Part shown: positions 17,656 through 25,220 of the stretch, piece after piece
Layout: each line of letters starts with the position of its first letter
How positions within the stretch are numbered: position 1 is the first letter of the stretch
NCBI GenBank assembly: GCA_963847595.1
Contig: CAWKAJ010000001.1
Span: 620,001-684,000, forward strand
Length of the DNA stretch: 64,000 nt
From: JACWAE01 sp963847595
Lineage (GTDB): Bacteria; Chloroflexota; Dehalococcoidia; SZUA-161
Direction of reading: 5' to 3'
The notes under the pieces: generated by a model
Databases searched by the model: none
What the model was told of the DNA's origin: nothing
The model's input: only the letters and a program-made list of their open reading frames with translations
Made by a program: the position numbers and the translations under genes

Positions 17656-19338
17656 ATGATAGGAGCAGAGGTCGTATGCAGCATCCTGAAAAATGAGGGT
17701 GTGAAGTATGTTTTTGGCGTTCCCGGCAACAGCGAAGTGCCCCTCCTGGATGCCCTGGCCCAGACCAAAGGAATAAGGTATATCAGCGCAATCCATGAGT
17801 CTGTCTCCATGGGGATGGCAGATGGCTACGCCCGAGCCTCAGAAAACGTGGGGGTGGTGCTGGTGCACACTACACCGGGAACTGCCAATATCATAGGGAA
17901 CTTGAGCAATGCCTACGATGCCGGCACGCCCCTCGTAGTTATCGCAGGACAGCAGGACTCGCGCCTCCAGTGGTGCGACTCTCTATTGGACTCCGACATT
18001 CTGCCCATGGTGAGCCAGCATACCAAAGACCGTTGGCGAGTGAACCGCGTCGAGGATATAGCTATAGCGCTGAACCGTGCATTCAAAGAAGCCTCGACTC
18101 CGCCGAGAGGGCCGGTATTTCTAGTAATTCCCCGGGACCTGCAGTCTCAGGCTTTGACTACTGAGTACCACCCAACCCCGCGCCGCCAGGTGCCCATGTC
18201 CGTGAGACCAGATCAAGAGTATTTAAAAAAAGCAGCCCAGCTTCTAGTTGCCGCAAAGCAACCTGCCATCATGGCTGGTTCGCAGGTGCCCGGCGACGAT
18301 GCCATTGCCGAGCTTACCGAATTGGCAGAGTTGCTCGGCGCCCCGGTATTTACCACCGGCCTGGTTCCCACGTTTATTTTCCCCACGAATCACCCGCTTT
18401 ATTACGGCAGAGTACCGCCTATAGGTTTCGGTCTCCCCGGACTGGACAGCCCTGCCGATGTGCTCGTGGCAGTGGGTAGCAGACTGTTCAAGCAGCTATT
18501 CTATATCGAGGGACCGATAATACCACCAAGCACTAAATTAATTCACATTGACCATGACCCCAAAACGCTGTCCAGAGAATGTCCGGCAGAGGTAGCACTG
18601 GTAGGCAGCCCCAAGGCCATCCTTGCCGAACTGGCAACTGAGGTCAAGAAGCTCATGTCGCCCCGGCAGCGCCAGAGGAGCCAGCAAAGATTCAAAAAGC
18701 TGCAAAAGGGACATGAACAAGCCAAGGCAGCCTGTGCAGCGGACTTCAAGAAAGAATGCAATGACGTGCCTATGCGGCCGTCGCGTGCCATCAAAGAGAT
18801 CTCTAACGCTTTACCTCCAGACAGCGTAGTGGTAGATGAGGCCGTGATGCTTACCAGCTACGTGGCAAGCATCATGGAGTTCACCAAACCGGGAAGCTAC
18901 TTCTGCTCCATCACTTCCCTGGGATGGGGCCTCCCCGCCTCACTTGGGGTGGGGTTGGCTAATTCTCGAAAGCCGGTGGTGGCGCTGGTGGGAGACGGCT
19001 CAGCTCTCTTCGGCATCCAGGCTTTGTGGTCGGCCGCCAAATACCGGATCCCCGTGGTCGTGGTAGTGCTCAACAACCGGGGCTATGCCGCCGTCAAGTG
19101 GGGTCTCGCCTCGTACCCGGACAGGAAATCAAGAGAAGGGGCTGACCTCGGCTACGACCTGGGCAATGTCGATTTCCCTAAGCTGGCTCAATCCTTCGGT
19201 GTCAGTGGCCAACGCATCGAGAAGCCAGGCGAGATTGTGCCTGCATTGAAAAGAGCTATCAGGGGCAGAAAGCCCGCCCTGCTCGACATTATGGTCGACC
19301 CCAGAGATGTAGGCTATGGCATGCCCCGCCTATCCTGA
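17656..19338 (+). CDS. ThDP-dependent decarboxylase/synthase (acetolactate synthase / benzoylformate decarboxylase-like)
   Basis: 560 residues with the three-domain order of this superfamily. The N-terminal PYR domain has FGVPGNSEVPLLDAL, the activating Glu in AIHESVSMGMADGYAR and HTTPGTANIIGNL. A central domain (about 190-330) follows. The PP domain has GDGSALFGIQALWSA with VVLNNRGYAAVKWG, the GDG...NN metal/ThDP motif. The quality of the central domain and GHxxPG-free C-terminus look closer to benzoylformate or phenylpyruvate decarboxylase-type enzymes than to a true acetolactate synthase, but this is inference. It is 15 bases after korC, so it is probably co-expressed. Confidence 0.88.
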   Translation: MIGAEVVCSILKNEGVKYVFGVPGNSEVPLLDALAQTKGIRYISAIHESVSMGMADGYARASENVGVVLVHTTPGTANIIGNLSNAYDAGTPLVVIAGQQDSRLQWCDSLLDSDILPMVSQHTKDRWRVNRVEDIAIALNRAFKEASTPPRGPVFLVIPRDLQSQALTTEYHPTPRRQVPMSVRPDQEYLKKAAQLLVAAKQPAIMAGSQVPGDDAIAELTELAELLGAPVFTTGLVPTFIFPTNHPLYYGRVPPIGFGLPGLDSPADVLVAVGSRLFKQLFYIEGPIIPPSTKLIHIDHDPKTLSRECPAEVALVGSPKAILAELATEVKKLMSPRQRQRSQQRFKKLQKGHEQAKAACAADFKKECNDVPMRPSRAIKEISNALPPDSVVVDEAVMLTSYVASIMEFTKPGSYFCSITSLGWGLPASLGVGLANSRKPVVALVGDGSALFGIQALWSAAKYRIPVVVVVLNNRGYAAVKWGLASYPDRKSREGADLGYDLGNVDFPKLAQSFGVSGQRIEKPGEIVPALKRAIRGRKPALLDIMVDPRDVGYGMPRLS

Positions 19339-19423
19339 TCGTAGCAGATTGTAAGAGGTGCCCTCCTTCCCTGGAAGGATGGGGGACACAGGGGTTGAAG
19401 AACTTAGGCTGAAGGGAGGAACA

Positions 19424-20467
19424 ATGGCCTTTAAAGCGGTTGACATCCTGGGAATATCCATGCTGCAGGACTATGCCAAGATGTTCAAAGATGCCGGGGT
19501 AGACGTTGAACTTGTGGTAAACGCCTGCCCTCTGGGGCCCACCGAGGACGAAATCATCGCCGCAGCGAAAGATGCCGATGCTGTGATTGCGCAGGTTTCC
19601 TACCAGTGCCTTACCAGAAAAGTTCTGAGCAACTTGAAGACGTGTAAGTTAATTACCAGCATTGGCATTGGTTACGAGAATATAGATGTAGCAGCAGCCA
19701 CTGAATTCGGTATCATGGCTGCCAACGTACCGGATGCCAACATAGAAGATGTGTCAGACCATACCATGGGGCTTATACTGGCCTGCACCAGGCGGATTGT
19801 GCAGTTAAATAACGTCGTTAAAAAGGGAGGCTGGACCTCAGTAGCCTCTCCCCAAATCATCGGAGATGTATGGCCGCATCTATCGAGGCTGAGGGGGCAA
19901 ACTCTGGGGCTTATTGCCTTCGGCAAAATTCCGCGAGCTTTGGTACCCAAGGCCAGGGGCTTCGGGCTGAAGATTATGGTCTACGACCCCTACCTGCCGC
20001 CAGATATAATCCGCAGGTTCGATGTGGAACAGGTAGACCTGGACCGGTTGCTTGCGGATTCCGACATCGTTTCCATACATACGCCGTTGACCGCGGAGAC
20101 GAAACATATCCTGGGACTCAAGGAATTGAAGAAGATGAAACCCACCGCTTGCCTCATCAATACCGCTCGCGGCGGTGTCGTTGACCATAAGGCGCTGTAC
20201 ACAGCCTTAACCAAAGGATACATTGCCGCAGCAGCCTTCGATGTCACCGAACCGGAACCAATCAATCCGGATAACCCCTTGTTGAAGCTGGATAACTTCA
20301 TCGTAACGGCCCACTCCGCTGGCCTGTCGCCACAGGCTCTCGCCGAAATGCAGCGCCGTCCCGGCGAGGAAATCATCAGGGTGGTTCAAGGTAGATGGCC
20401 CTTTGGGTTGGTCAACCCCGAGGTCAAAACCAAGTTCATCAAAAAGTGGGGGAAAGCTCTCAAGTAA
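19424..20467 (+). CDS. D-2-hydroxyacid dehydrogenase family protein (phosphoglycerate-dehydrogenase-like)
   Basis: 347 residues using the ATG at 19424 (GGGAGGA upstream); an earlier in-frame ATG at 19358 lacks a ribosome site. NAD-dependent oxidation/reduction between 2-oxo and D-2-hydroxy acids is the family reaction. Catalytic residues are visible: Arg in NTARGGVVD, Glu in FDVTEPEPIN and His in TAHSAGLSPQA. The nucleotide motif is unusual: GLIAFGKIPRA in place of GxxGxGxIGR, so two glycines are changed (Ala, Pro). It may make the hydroxyacid for the dehydratase-like pair upstream. Confidence 0.88.
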   Translation: MAFKAVDILGISMLQDYAKMFKDAGVDVELVVNACPLGPTEDEIIAAAKDADAVIAQVSYQCLTRKVLSNLKTCKLITSIGIGYENIDVAAATEFGIMAANVPDANIEDVSDHTMGLILACTRRIVQLNNVVKKGGWTSVASPQIIGDVWPHLSRLRGQTLGLIAFGKIPRALVPKARGFGLKIMVYDPYLPPDIIRRFDVEQVDLDRLLADSDIVSIHTPLTAETKHILGLKELKKMKPTACLINTARGGVVDHKALYTALTKGYIAAAAFDVTEPEPINPDNPLLKLDNFIVTAHSAGLSPQALAEMQRRPGEEIIRVVQGRWPFGLVNPEVKTKFIKKWGKALK

Positions 20468-20486
20468 CCGTGTCGTTTAGGAACTG

Positions 20487-20583
20487 AGGAGTCCAGAGGG
20501 GCTTTGCCCCTCTGGTGGGGGCCTGGGGGTATCCCCCAGCCTTAAAAGTCCCCCAAGACTGGGGGATTTAGGGGGTTGAAAAG
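20487..20583. repeat. About 97-base triple-hairpin repeat, copy 1
   Basis: It contains three stems: CAGAGGGG...CCCCTCTG, CTGGGGG TAT CCCCCAG and TCCCCCAAGACTGGGGGA, ending in GGGGGTTGAAAAG. A second full copy lies at 34477-34571, with a changed but still paired second stem. Both copies sit between genes of one apparent operon. Confidence 0.85.
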
Positions 20584-20625
20584 TGTCGCTAAATGCTCTC
20601 TCAAGTAACCGTTTTAGGGGGAAAC

Positions 20626-20856
20626 ATGGCTAAAGGTGAAATAACAATTAACGAAGCGGTTTGCAAAGGGTGTGGCTACTGCGCCAAATTCTGCTCCCGT
20701 GGGGGCATCGTGATGTCCAAGGATAAGTTCACACCCAAGGGTTATCTTCTCCCCACCTTCGCCAATCCCGAGAAGTGCAACGCCTGTGGTATTTGCGGCT
20801 GGATGTGCCCCCGCTTCGCTATCGAGGTTTATAAATACGTCGACGCGCCTTGTTGA
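20626..20856 (+). CDS. 2x[4Fe-4S] ferredoxin, oxidoreductase delta-subunit-like (KorD type)
   Basis: 76 residues from the ATG at 20626 (GGGGGAAAC upstream). Two cluster motifs are present: CKGCGYCAKFC and CNACGICGWMC. The protein resembles the KorD delta subunit encoded at 46369 (same CKGCGYC, GYxLP/ATxxxxxKC spacing). It is probably the missing electron carrier of complex 1 (15188-17641), separated from it by the decarboxylase and dehydrogenase genes. Confidence 0.9.
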   Translation: MAKGEITINEAVCKGCGYCAKFCSRGGIVMSKDKFTPKGYLLPTFANPEKCNACGICGWMCPRFAIEVYKYVDAPC

Positions 20857-20940
20857 CCATCTAAGCCAGCTACGATGACGATGCTGGAATCCTCTCTTTA
20901 TATCCCTTAGTGGCTCAGCGCACTTACGGAGGGTTCAAAC

Positions 20941-21384
20941 ATGAGAAGTGTGGAGTTGACCGTCACCATCAAAGCACCCAGGGACATAGTTCTCAGGGAG
21001 ATCTCGGAATATACCCATCCTCCGATACTCCACAAGCGCGTGATAAAGTCAGTCCGGGTGCTTGAGGATGCTAACAACGTCAGCGTCGCGCTGTGGCGAC
21101 TTAAGGTGCTCGGATTCACACGCTCGGCGAAGCAAAGGCAGACTGTAATTCCGCCTGACCGGATGACGAACGAGACTATCGAGGGATTCGCCAAGGGCAC
21201 TTTGGAGAGCACCTCTCTCCAAGAGACAGGCGACACTACCGTAATTGTGGACAGGGTGGACGTGCGGGTGCCCTCTTGGGGTAAGCTGCTGGAGATACCG
21301 GTAGCCTGGTATACGAAGCGCCTGACTCTGGGAATACTTATGGACCATAAGAGAGACCTGGAGTCTAGAAGCACATCCAGGTGA
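20941..21384 (+). CDS. SRPBCC-fold protein (polyketide-cyclase/dehydrase-like)
   Basis: 147 residues with the START/SRPBCC pattern: an opening strand (MRSVELTVTIKAPRDIV), a helix with YTHPP, repeated beta strands, and a long C-terminal helix (LGILMDHKRDLESR). Such proteins bind a hydrophobic ligand in a cavity. No catalytic signature is seen. Ribosome site CGGAGGG. It lies between the ferredoxin and a small Cys-rich protein and may belong to the same transcript. Confidence 0.65.
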   Translation: MRSVELTVTIKAPRDIVLREISEYTHPPILHKRVIKSVRVLEDANNVSVALWRLKVLGFTRSAKQRQTVIPPDRMTNETIEGFAKGTLESTSLQETGDTTVIVDRVDVRVPSWGKLLEIPVAWYTKRLTLGILMDHKRDLESRSTSR

Positions 21385-21427
21385 AAGGCCCGGTATGCCA
21401 TTGTCAAATGAGAGGCGGAGGTCGAAC

Positions 21428-21982
21428 ATGAAGGAGAAACTGGGGACAAAGGTTGGCAAGGGAAAGGTTGACTCAGACGTCCTTAAGCTTTACGTTGAGA
21501 CAGTCGGCCCATCCGTTCTTCCGAACCTGGTTCGGGGAATCATGAAGGGTGTTTTCAAGCTTGATGAGGAATCGCGAAACAAAGTGCTTGAGGAGATGGG
21601 CAAAGCTTGCTACGAGGGTTTCAAAGAGTTCGTCGGGACACCGCCTACCGGCATGGATATCAAGAGTGCCTGCCAGTGGTTGGAAAAGACGGTGCCTCAC
21701 CACAGACGCTTTCAGAAAGCAGGAGACACCCTTTATTGGGAGGCGGATGTGAAAGACACTTATGGAGGATGCATGTGTATCCTTGTTCGGCTCGGCATCG
21801 TGGAGCCCAGACCGGAATTATGCATCTGCTCCACTAACTATAACAAGAGTGCGCTTGAGCAGATGACCGGTGAGACTGTGGAGGGAGAGTTGGTGGAGAG
21901 TATAAATAGCGGCGCCCGGAATTGCGTTTATAGATACCACTTTAAGCCGACCCCCTATAATTCCAGGTTGAAAAGCAGATAG
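21428..21982 (+). CDS. Hypothetical Cys-containing protein (tentatively ATC-hydrolase-like)
   Basis: 184 residues from the ATG at 21428, preceded by GGCGGAGG. A helical N-terminal half is followed by a C-terminal part with GGCMCILV, PELCICSTNY and GARNCVYRYHF, so Cys residues recur in a beta-rich domain. The order resembles the L-2-amino-thiazoline-4-carboxylic acid hydrolase-like family, but the match is by eye and weak. It could also be a small ligand- or metal-binding regulator. Its position next to CoA-transferase genes does not reveal a role. Confidence 0.55.
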   Translation: MKEKLGTKVGKGKVDSDVLKLYVETVGPSVLPNLVRGIMKGVFKLDEESRNKVLEEMGKACYEGFKEFVGTPPTGMDIKSACQWLEKTVPHHRRFQKAGDTLYWEADVKDTYGGCMCILVRLGIVEPRPELCICSTNYNKSALEQMTGETVEGELVESINSGARNCVYRYHFKPTPYNSRLKSR

Positions 21983-22090
21983 ATACAATTTCCCCACTTG
22001 GTTGATAAGACCCTCTATCTCGACTTCGTGGTGTCTTGGTAAATGGTGTTGGGCACCCAAAATGCCCAACCTAGTTAGAGAGCAGAATTC

Positions 22091-23290
22091 ATGGCTAAAA
22101 AGGCTTTAGCAGGAATCAAGGTTGTGGAAGTAGCTCAGTGGGTGGCGGCTCCGGGTGCTGGCGCTCTGCTCGCCGATTGGGGGGCAGACGTGGTGCACAT
22201 CGAGCACCCCGTGACGGGCGATTCGATGCGGGGCTTGTCGAATGCGGGTGGGTTGGCTGTTGACTGGTTGTTCGAACTGGATAACCGCAATAAGAGAAGT
22301 ATAACTCTGGATATAAGCAAAAAAGAAGGTCAGCTTGTCCTTTACAAGTTACTGGAAGGAGCCGATGTGTTCATCACGAGCCTTCGCCCCAGCGAACTCA
22401 AGCGCTACCATCTGGAGTATTCTGTGCTTGCAAAGCTCAACCCCGGGCTTGTGTATGCCAGTTTAACAGGGTATGGGCACAAGGGCCCCGATAAAGAAAG
22501 GCGGGGATATGATGTGAGCGCCTTCTGGGCCCGGTCCGGCTTCATGGCTTCCATCAGAGAGCCGGACATGGCTCCACAATTCCCCAGAGGGGGCATGGGA
22601 GACCACACTGCCTCCATAGCGATGGCCTGTGGCATAACCACTGCCCTTTACGCCAGAGAGCGCACTGGCGTCGGGCAGGAGGTAGATGTCAGTCTGTACA
22701 ACACCGGCGTTTGGGTATTGAGCATTGATATGAGCTGCGCGCTGGTGACGGGTGAATATGCTCCGTCGCGCCGAAGGTCGGAGACACCTGCCATGACCAA
22801 TGTCTACCGTACCAAGGATAATAAGTGGATATACTTCGTGCATCTGCAGCAGGACCCTTACTGGCCGGGGTTTTGCCGGGCTCTGGGGCTGGAGCACCTC
22901 GAAAAGGATGACAGGTTCAACTCCATGATGTCGCGGATGATGAACAATGATGAGCTTTTTGCTATGGCGGAGCAAGCCATGGCTAAACGGACATTGGAAG
23001 AATGGAAACCGATACTCGACGAGTATGAGCTAATCTATGCACCGGTACAGGACCCTACAGATGTAGCTAAGGATGAGCAGGCATGGGCGAACGACTTCTT
23101 TGCCACTGTAGAACATCCTACCTTGGGCAAGATAAAACTGGTGGCTAACCCGATAAAACTGAGCAAAATGCCTTCCTCTATCAAGACAACGGCACCCCAG
23201 TCCGGGCAGCATACAGAGGAAGTCCTGCTGGAGAACGGCTACAGTTGGGACGACATCGCACGTTTTAAAGAGCAAGGTCTCATCGCCTAG
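22091..23290 (+). CDS. CoA-transferase family III (CaiB/BaiF), active-site Asp present
   Basis: 399 residues with the normal family order: AGIKVVEVAQWVAAPGAG, ADWGADVVHIEHP, then GGMGDHTASIAMACG with the catalytic Asp at about 171, and GVGQEVDVSLYNTG. The closing helix region ENGYSWDDIARFKEQGLI is also typical. The ribosome site is weak. It is the last gene of the plus-strand island and is separated by 108 bases from the hypothetical gene before it. The acid substrate is unknown. Confidence 0.92.
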   Translation: MAKKALAGIKVVEVAQWVAAPGAGALLADWGADVVHIEHPVTGDSMRGLSNAGGLAVDWLFELDNRNKRSITLDISKKEGQLVLYKLLEGADVFITSLRPSELKRYHLEYSVLAKLNPGLVYASLTGYGHKGPDKERRGYDVSAFWARSGFMASIREPDMAPQFPRGGMGDHTASIAMACGITTALYARERTGVGQEVDVSLYNTGVWVLSIDMSCALVTGEYAPSRRRSETPAMTNVYRTKDNKWIYFVHLQQDPYWPGFCRALGLEHLEKDDRFNSMMSRMMNNDELFAMAEQAMAKRTLEEWKPILDEYELIYAPVQDPTDVAKDEQAWANDFFATVEHPTLGKIKLVANPIKLSKMPSSIKTTAPQSGQHTEEVLLENGYSWDDIARFKEQGLIA

Positions 23291-23333
23291 CTTCGTACAT
23301 GTCATTCCTTTGAAAATCGAGGGCTGAGGACTC

Positions 23334-23378
23334 AATGTCATTCTGACCCTGAACGGAGTGAAGGGGAAGAATCTCAGT
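23334..23378 (+). repeat. Dispersed repeat, TGTCATTCTGACCC type, copy 2
   Basis: Nearly the same 45 bases as at 3525-3569, with AACGGAGTG in place of AGTGGAGCG. Confidence 0.75.
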
Positions 23379-23389
23379 ACTTAGAGAGT

Positions 23390-23413
23390 AGGGCGGGTTC
23401 CCCAACCCGCCCT
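23390..23413. repeat. Variable-stem palindrome (AGGGCGGGTT, loop CCCC)
   Basis: The ten-base arms are exact complements around a CCCC loop. The layout resembles the GTAGGGGC family (it begins GTAGGGC), but the stem differs. Confidence 0.7.
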
Positions 23414-23476
23414 CACCAGATGTCGTATCTTCGAAGACACGTTATTTTCATTCTTGGTGGTGAACGGAGCAACATA

Positions 23477-23500
23477 GGGTAGGTGCTCCGTCACCTACCC
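23477..23500. repeat. Variable-stem palindrome (GGGTAGGTG, loop CTCCGT)
   Basis: The nine-base arms pair exactly around CTCCGT. The same GCTCCG loop style occurs at 40270-40295 with a different stem. Confidence 0.7.
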
Positions 23501-23590
23501 TGGAATGCGGGTGACTCAAATCCCCCCTTTACCAATTCGTACAGTGACACTCGACATTTTCTCCGATAGCCAAATGACAGAAAAGCGATA

Positions 23591-23619
23591 TTGACTTAAC
23601 TAATATCAGGTGCTAGGAT
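23591..23619 (+). promoter_or_regulatory. Promoter of the repeat lipoprotein
   Basis: TTGACT, 17 bases, TAGGAT, with TGC just before the -10 hexamer (extended -10). It lies about 145 bases before the ATG at 23764. Confidence 0.55.
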
Positions 23620-23763
23620 AACTCCGCCATGACCTTCCCTCAATACTTAGTGGCGGTTTTGCTCTGCTCCCGCTGAGGGGCAGACCTGCTGGGGGCAAGG
23701 GTTTAATATCTGTTGTGGCAGAATATTGCCAGCTTTGGCTAATCTAAATACTGGGAGGACAAG

Positions 23764-24831
23764 ATGAGAAAAGTCTTGTGGAGCGTACTTGTCGTAGCAC
23801 TATTGCTGACTATGCTGGTATCAGGGAGCTCGTGCAGTAAGACGGCCTCTGTGACGGCGACGCCAACGCCAACACTCACCCTTACACCAACACCTGCACC
23901 TGCAATTACATCTACATCTACACCAACGCCAACACCCAAGTCGACTTCCACGCCTAAGGCCGCACCAGTCTCTGGCTGGAGCGCCATGAGCAGCAGCACC
24001 CACTCAGTCCTTTATAGTGTCTGGGGCAGTTCCTCCTCCGACATCTTCGCGGTCGATGAAGATGGAGGTATCCAGCACTACAACGGCAAGACCTGGAGCA
24101 CCATGTACACCAGCACCATACAGTACCTTTATGGTGTCTGGGGCAGCTCTTCCTCCGATGTCTTCGTTGTGGGGGGAGCTAATGGCGATATCCTGCACTA
24201 TGACGGCAGCGCCTGGAGCACCATGCACACCGGCTTCCTAGTCTACCTTCATGCTGTCTGGGGCAGCTCCTCTTCCGATGTCTTCGCCGTGGGGGATGGT
24301 GGCACCATCCTGCACTACGACGGAAGCGCCTGGAGCGCCATGACTAGCGGCACCGACGAAGGTCTTGATGGTGTCTGGGGCAGTTCCTCCTCCGATGTCT
24401 TCGCCGTGGGATGGGATGCGTCGACTAACAATGGTATCATCCTGCACTACGACGGAAGCGCCTGGAGCACCATGACCGGCGACACCACGAACTTGGTTTT
24501 GTATGGTGTCTGGGGCAGCTCCTCCTCCGATGTCTTCGCCGTGGGATCCCCTGGATTGAGTCAGTCAACTGAAAATACAACTATCCTGCACTATGACGGC
24601 AGCGCCTGGAGCACCATGAGCGGTGGCAGTATAAATGGCCTGCAGGGAGTTTGGGGCAGCTCCTCCTCCGATGTCTTCGCCGTGGGGGGAAGTGGCGCTA
24701 TCGTGCACTATGACGGCAGCGCCTGGAGCGCCATGAATAGCGGCACCGAAGAGTCGTTTAATGGTGTCTGGGGCAGTTCTGCCTCCAATGTCTTCGCCGT
24801 GGGGAGTGATGGCATTATCCTGCACTATTGA
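23764..24831 (+). CDS. Lipoprotein with Thr/Pro linker and seven WGSSSSDVFAVG repeats
   Basis: 355 residues. The N-terminus is a lipoprotein signal (lipobox GSSC, Cys about residue 21). A stretch rich in TPTPT (about residues 28-60) follows. Then come seven units of roughly 34-42 residues built on VWGSSSSDVFAVG ... ILHYDGSAWSTM. The units are alike in DNA as well as protein, so they arose by recent tandem duplication. Seven such blades suggest a beta-propeller displayed outside the cell. No enzyme motif is seen. Ribosome site GGGAGGAC. It is likely a surface-binding protein; the ligand is unknown. Confidence 0.85.
   Translation: MRKVLWSVLVVALLLTMLVSGSSCSKTASVTATPTPTLTLTPTPAPAITSTSTPTPTPKSTSTPKAAPVSGWSAMSSSTHSVLYSVWGSSSSDIFAVDEDGGIQHYNGKTWSTMYTSTIQYLYGVWGSSSSDVFVVGGANGDILHYDGSAWSTMHTGFLVYLHAVWGSSSSDVFAVGDGGTILHYDGSAWSAMTSGTDEGLDGVWGSSSSDVFAVGWDASTNNGIILHYDGSAWSTMTGDTTNLVLYGVWGSSSSDVFAVGSPGLSQSTENTTILHYDGSAWSTMSGGSINGLQGVWGSSSSDVFAVGGSGAIVHYDGSAWSAMNSGTEESFNGVWGSSASNVFAVGSDGIILHY
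24008..24831 (+). repeat. Tandem coding repeats inside the lipoprotein gene
   Basis: Seven DNA units of about 105-130 bases share GTCTGGGGCAG and TCCGATGTCTTCGCCGTG. Length differences fall in the variable segment between the two conserved blocks and keep the frame. Confidence 0.85.
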
Positions 24832-25011
24832 GGTAAAGCACAGCCTATGATAATCTCTGTTGGCACCAATCTGGGGCATCTACTTTTAGACGCCGTTACG
24901 TTTGGCTGAATTTACGGACTATAAGGCCGCGGCTTAGATAAGTTGATAATATCCATGTTTGGTAGATACCAGAGCAAGGTAATTATAACCTGAGTACCCT
25001 ATGCTAGTCCT

Positions 25012-25090
25012 TTTCGAGCCCCCGGAATAAAACCCTCTCTCCGATAGCCCCTGCGGGGTCTCATTCTCGAGGCAGGGCAAGGGAACCTCG
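25012..25090. repeat. Dispersed repeat with CCGGAATAA..ACCCTCTC, copy 1
   Basis: It shares GAGC..CCGGAATAA.ACCCTCTC and CGGGGT.TC.TTCTCG blocks with 31346-31430. Confidence 0.45.
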
Positions 25091-25123
25091 TTCCTGCACT
25101 CGTCGTGGCTCCCGTCACAACGA

Positions 25124-25147
25124 GTAGGGGCACAGTGCACTGTGCCC
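25124..25147. repeat. GTAGGGGC palindromic repeat, copy 2 (core CACAGTGCACTGTG)
   Basis: GGGCACAGTGCACTGTGCCC is a perfect 20-base palindrome with GTAG in front. Identical cores lie at 34409 and 40148. Confidence 0.88.
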
Positions 25148-25220
25148 TCGCCCAATTCCCCTTTTGTAAACTTGTCCCTGACTCGTTCAGGGAGGGGGCA
25201 AGAGGGATTTAAACCTCCGA

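Larger units (their letters stand above)
23291..23763. other. 473-base spacer with repeats and a promoter
   Basis: It holds the second TGTCATTCTGACCC repeat (23334-23378), two palindromes (23390-23413 and 23477-23500) of the variable-stem type, and a promoter for the lipoprotein at 23591-23619. The rest shows nothing recognisable. Confidence 0.6.
24832..25220. other. 389-base spacer with repeats
   Basis: It holds a GTAGGGGC palindrome (25124-25147), a CCCCTTTTG...GGGGGCAAGAGGGATTT hairpin (about 25153-25212) and a block at 25012-25090 that resembles 31346-31430. It separates the convergent lipoprotein and aldehyde oxidoreductase genes, so the hairpins may act as a two-way terminator. Confidence 0.6.

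Noticed and set aside
24008..24831. Tandem repeats as CRISPR or satellite DNA
   Set aside because: The units lie inside one open frame with a lipoprotein signal and keep the frame, so they are coding repeats.
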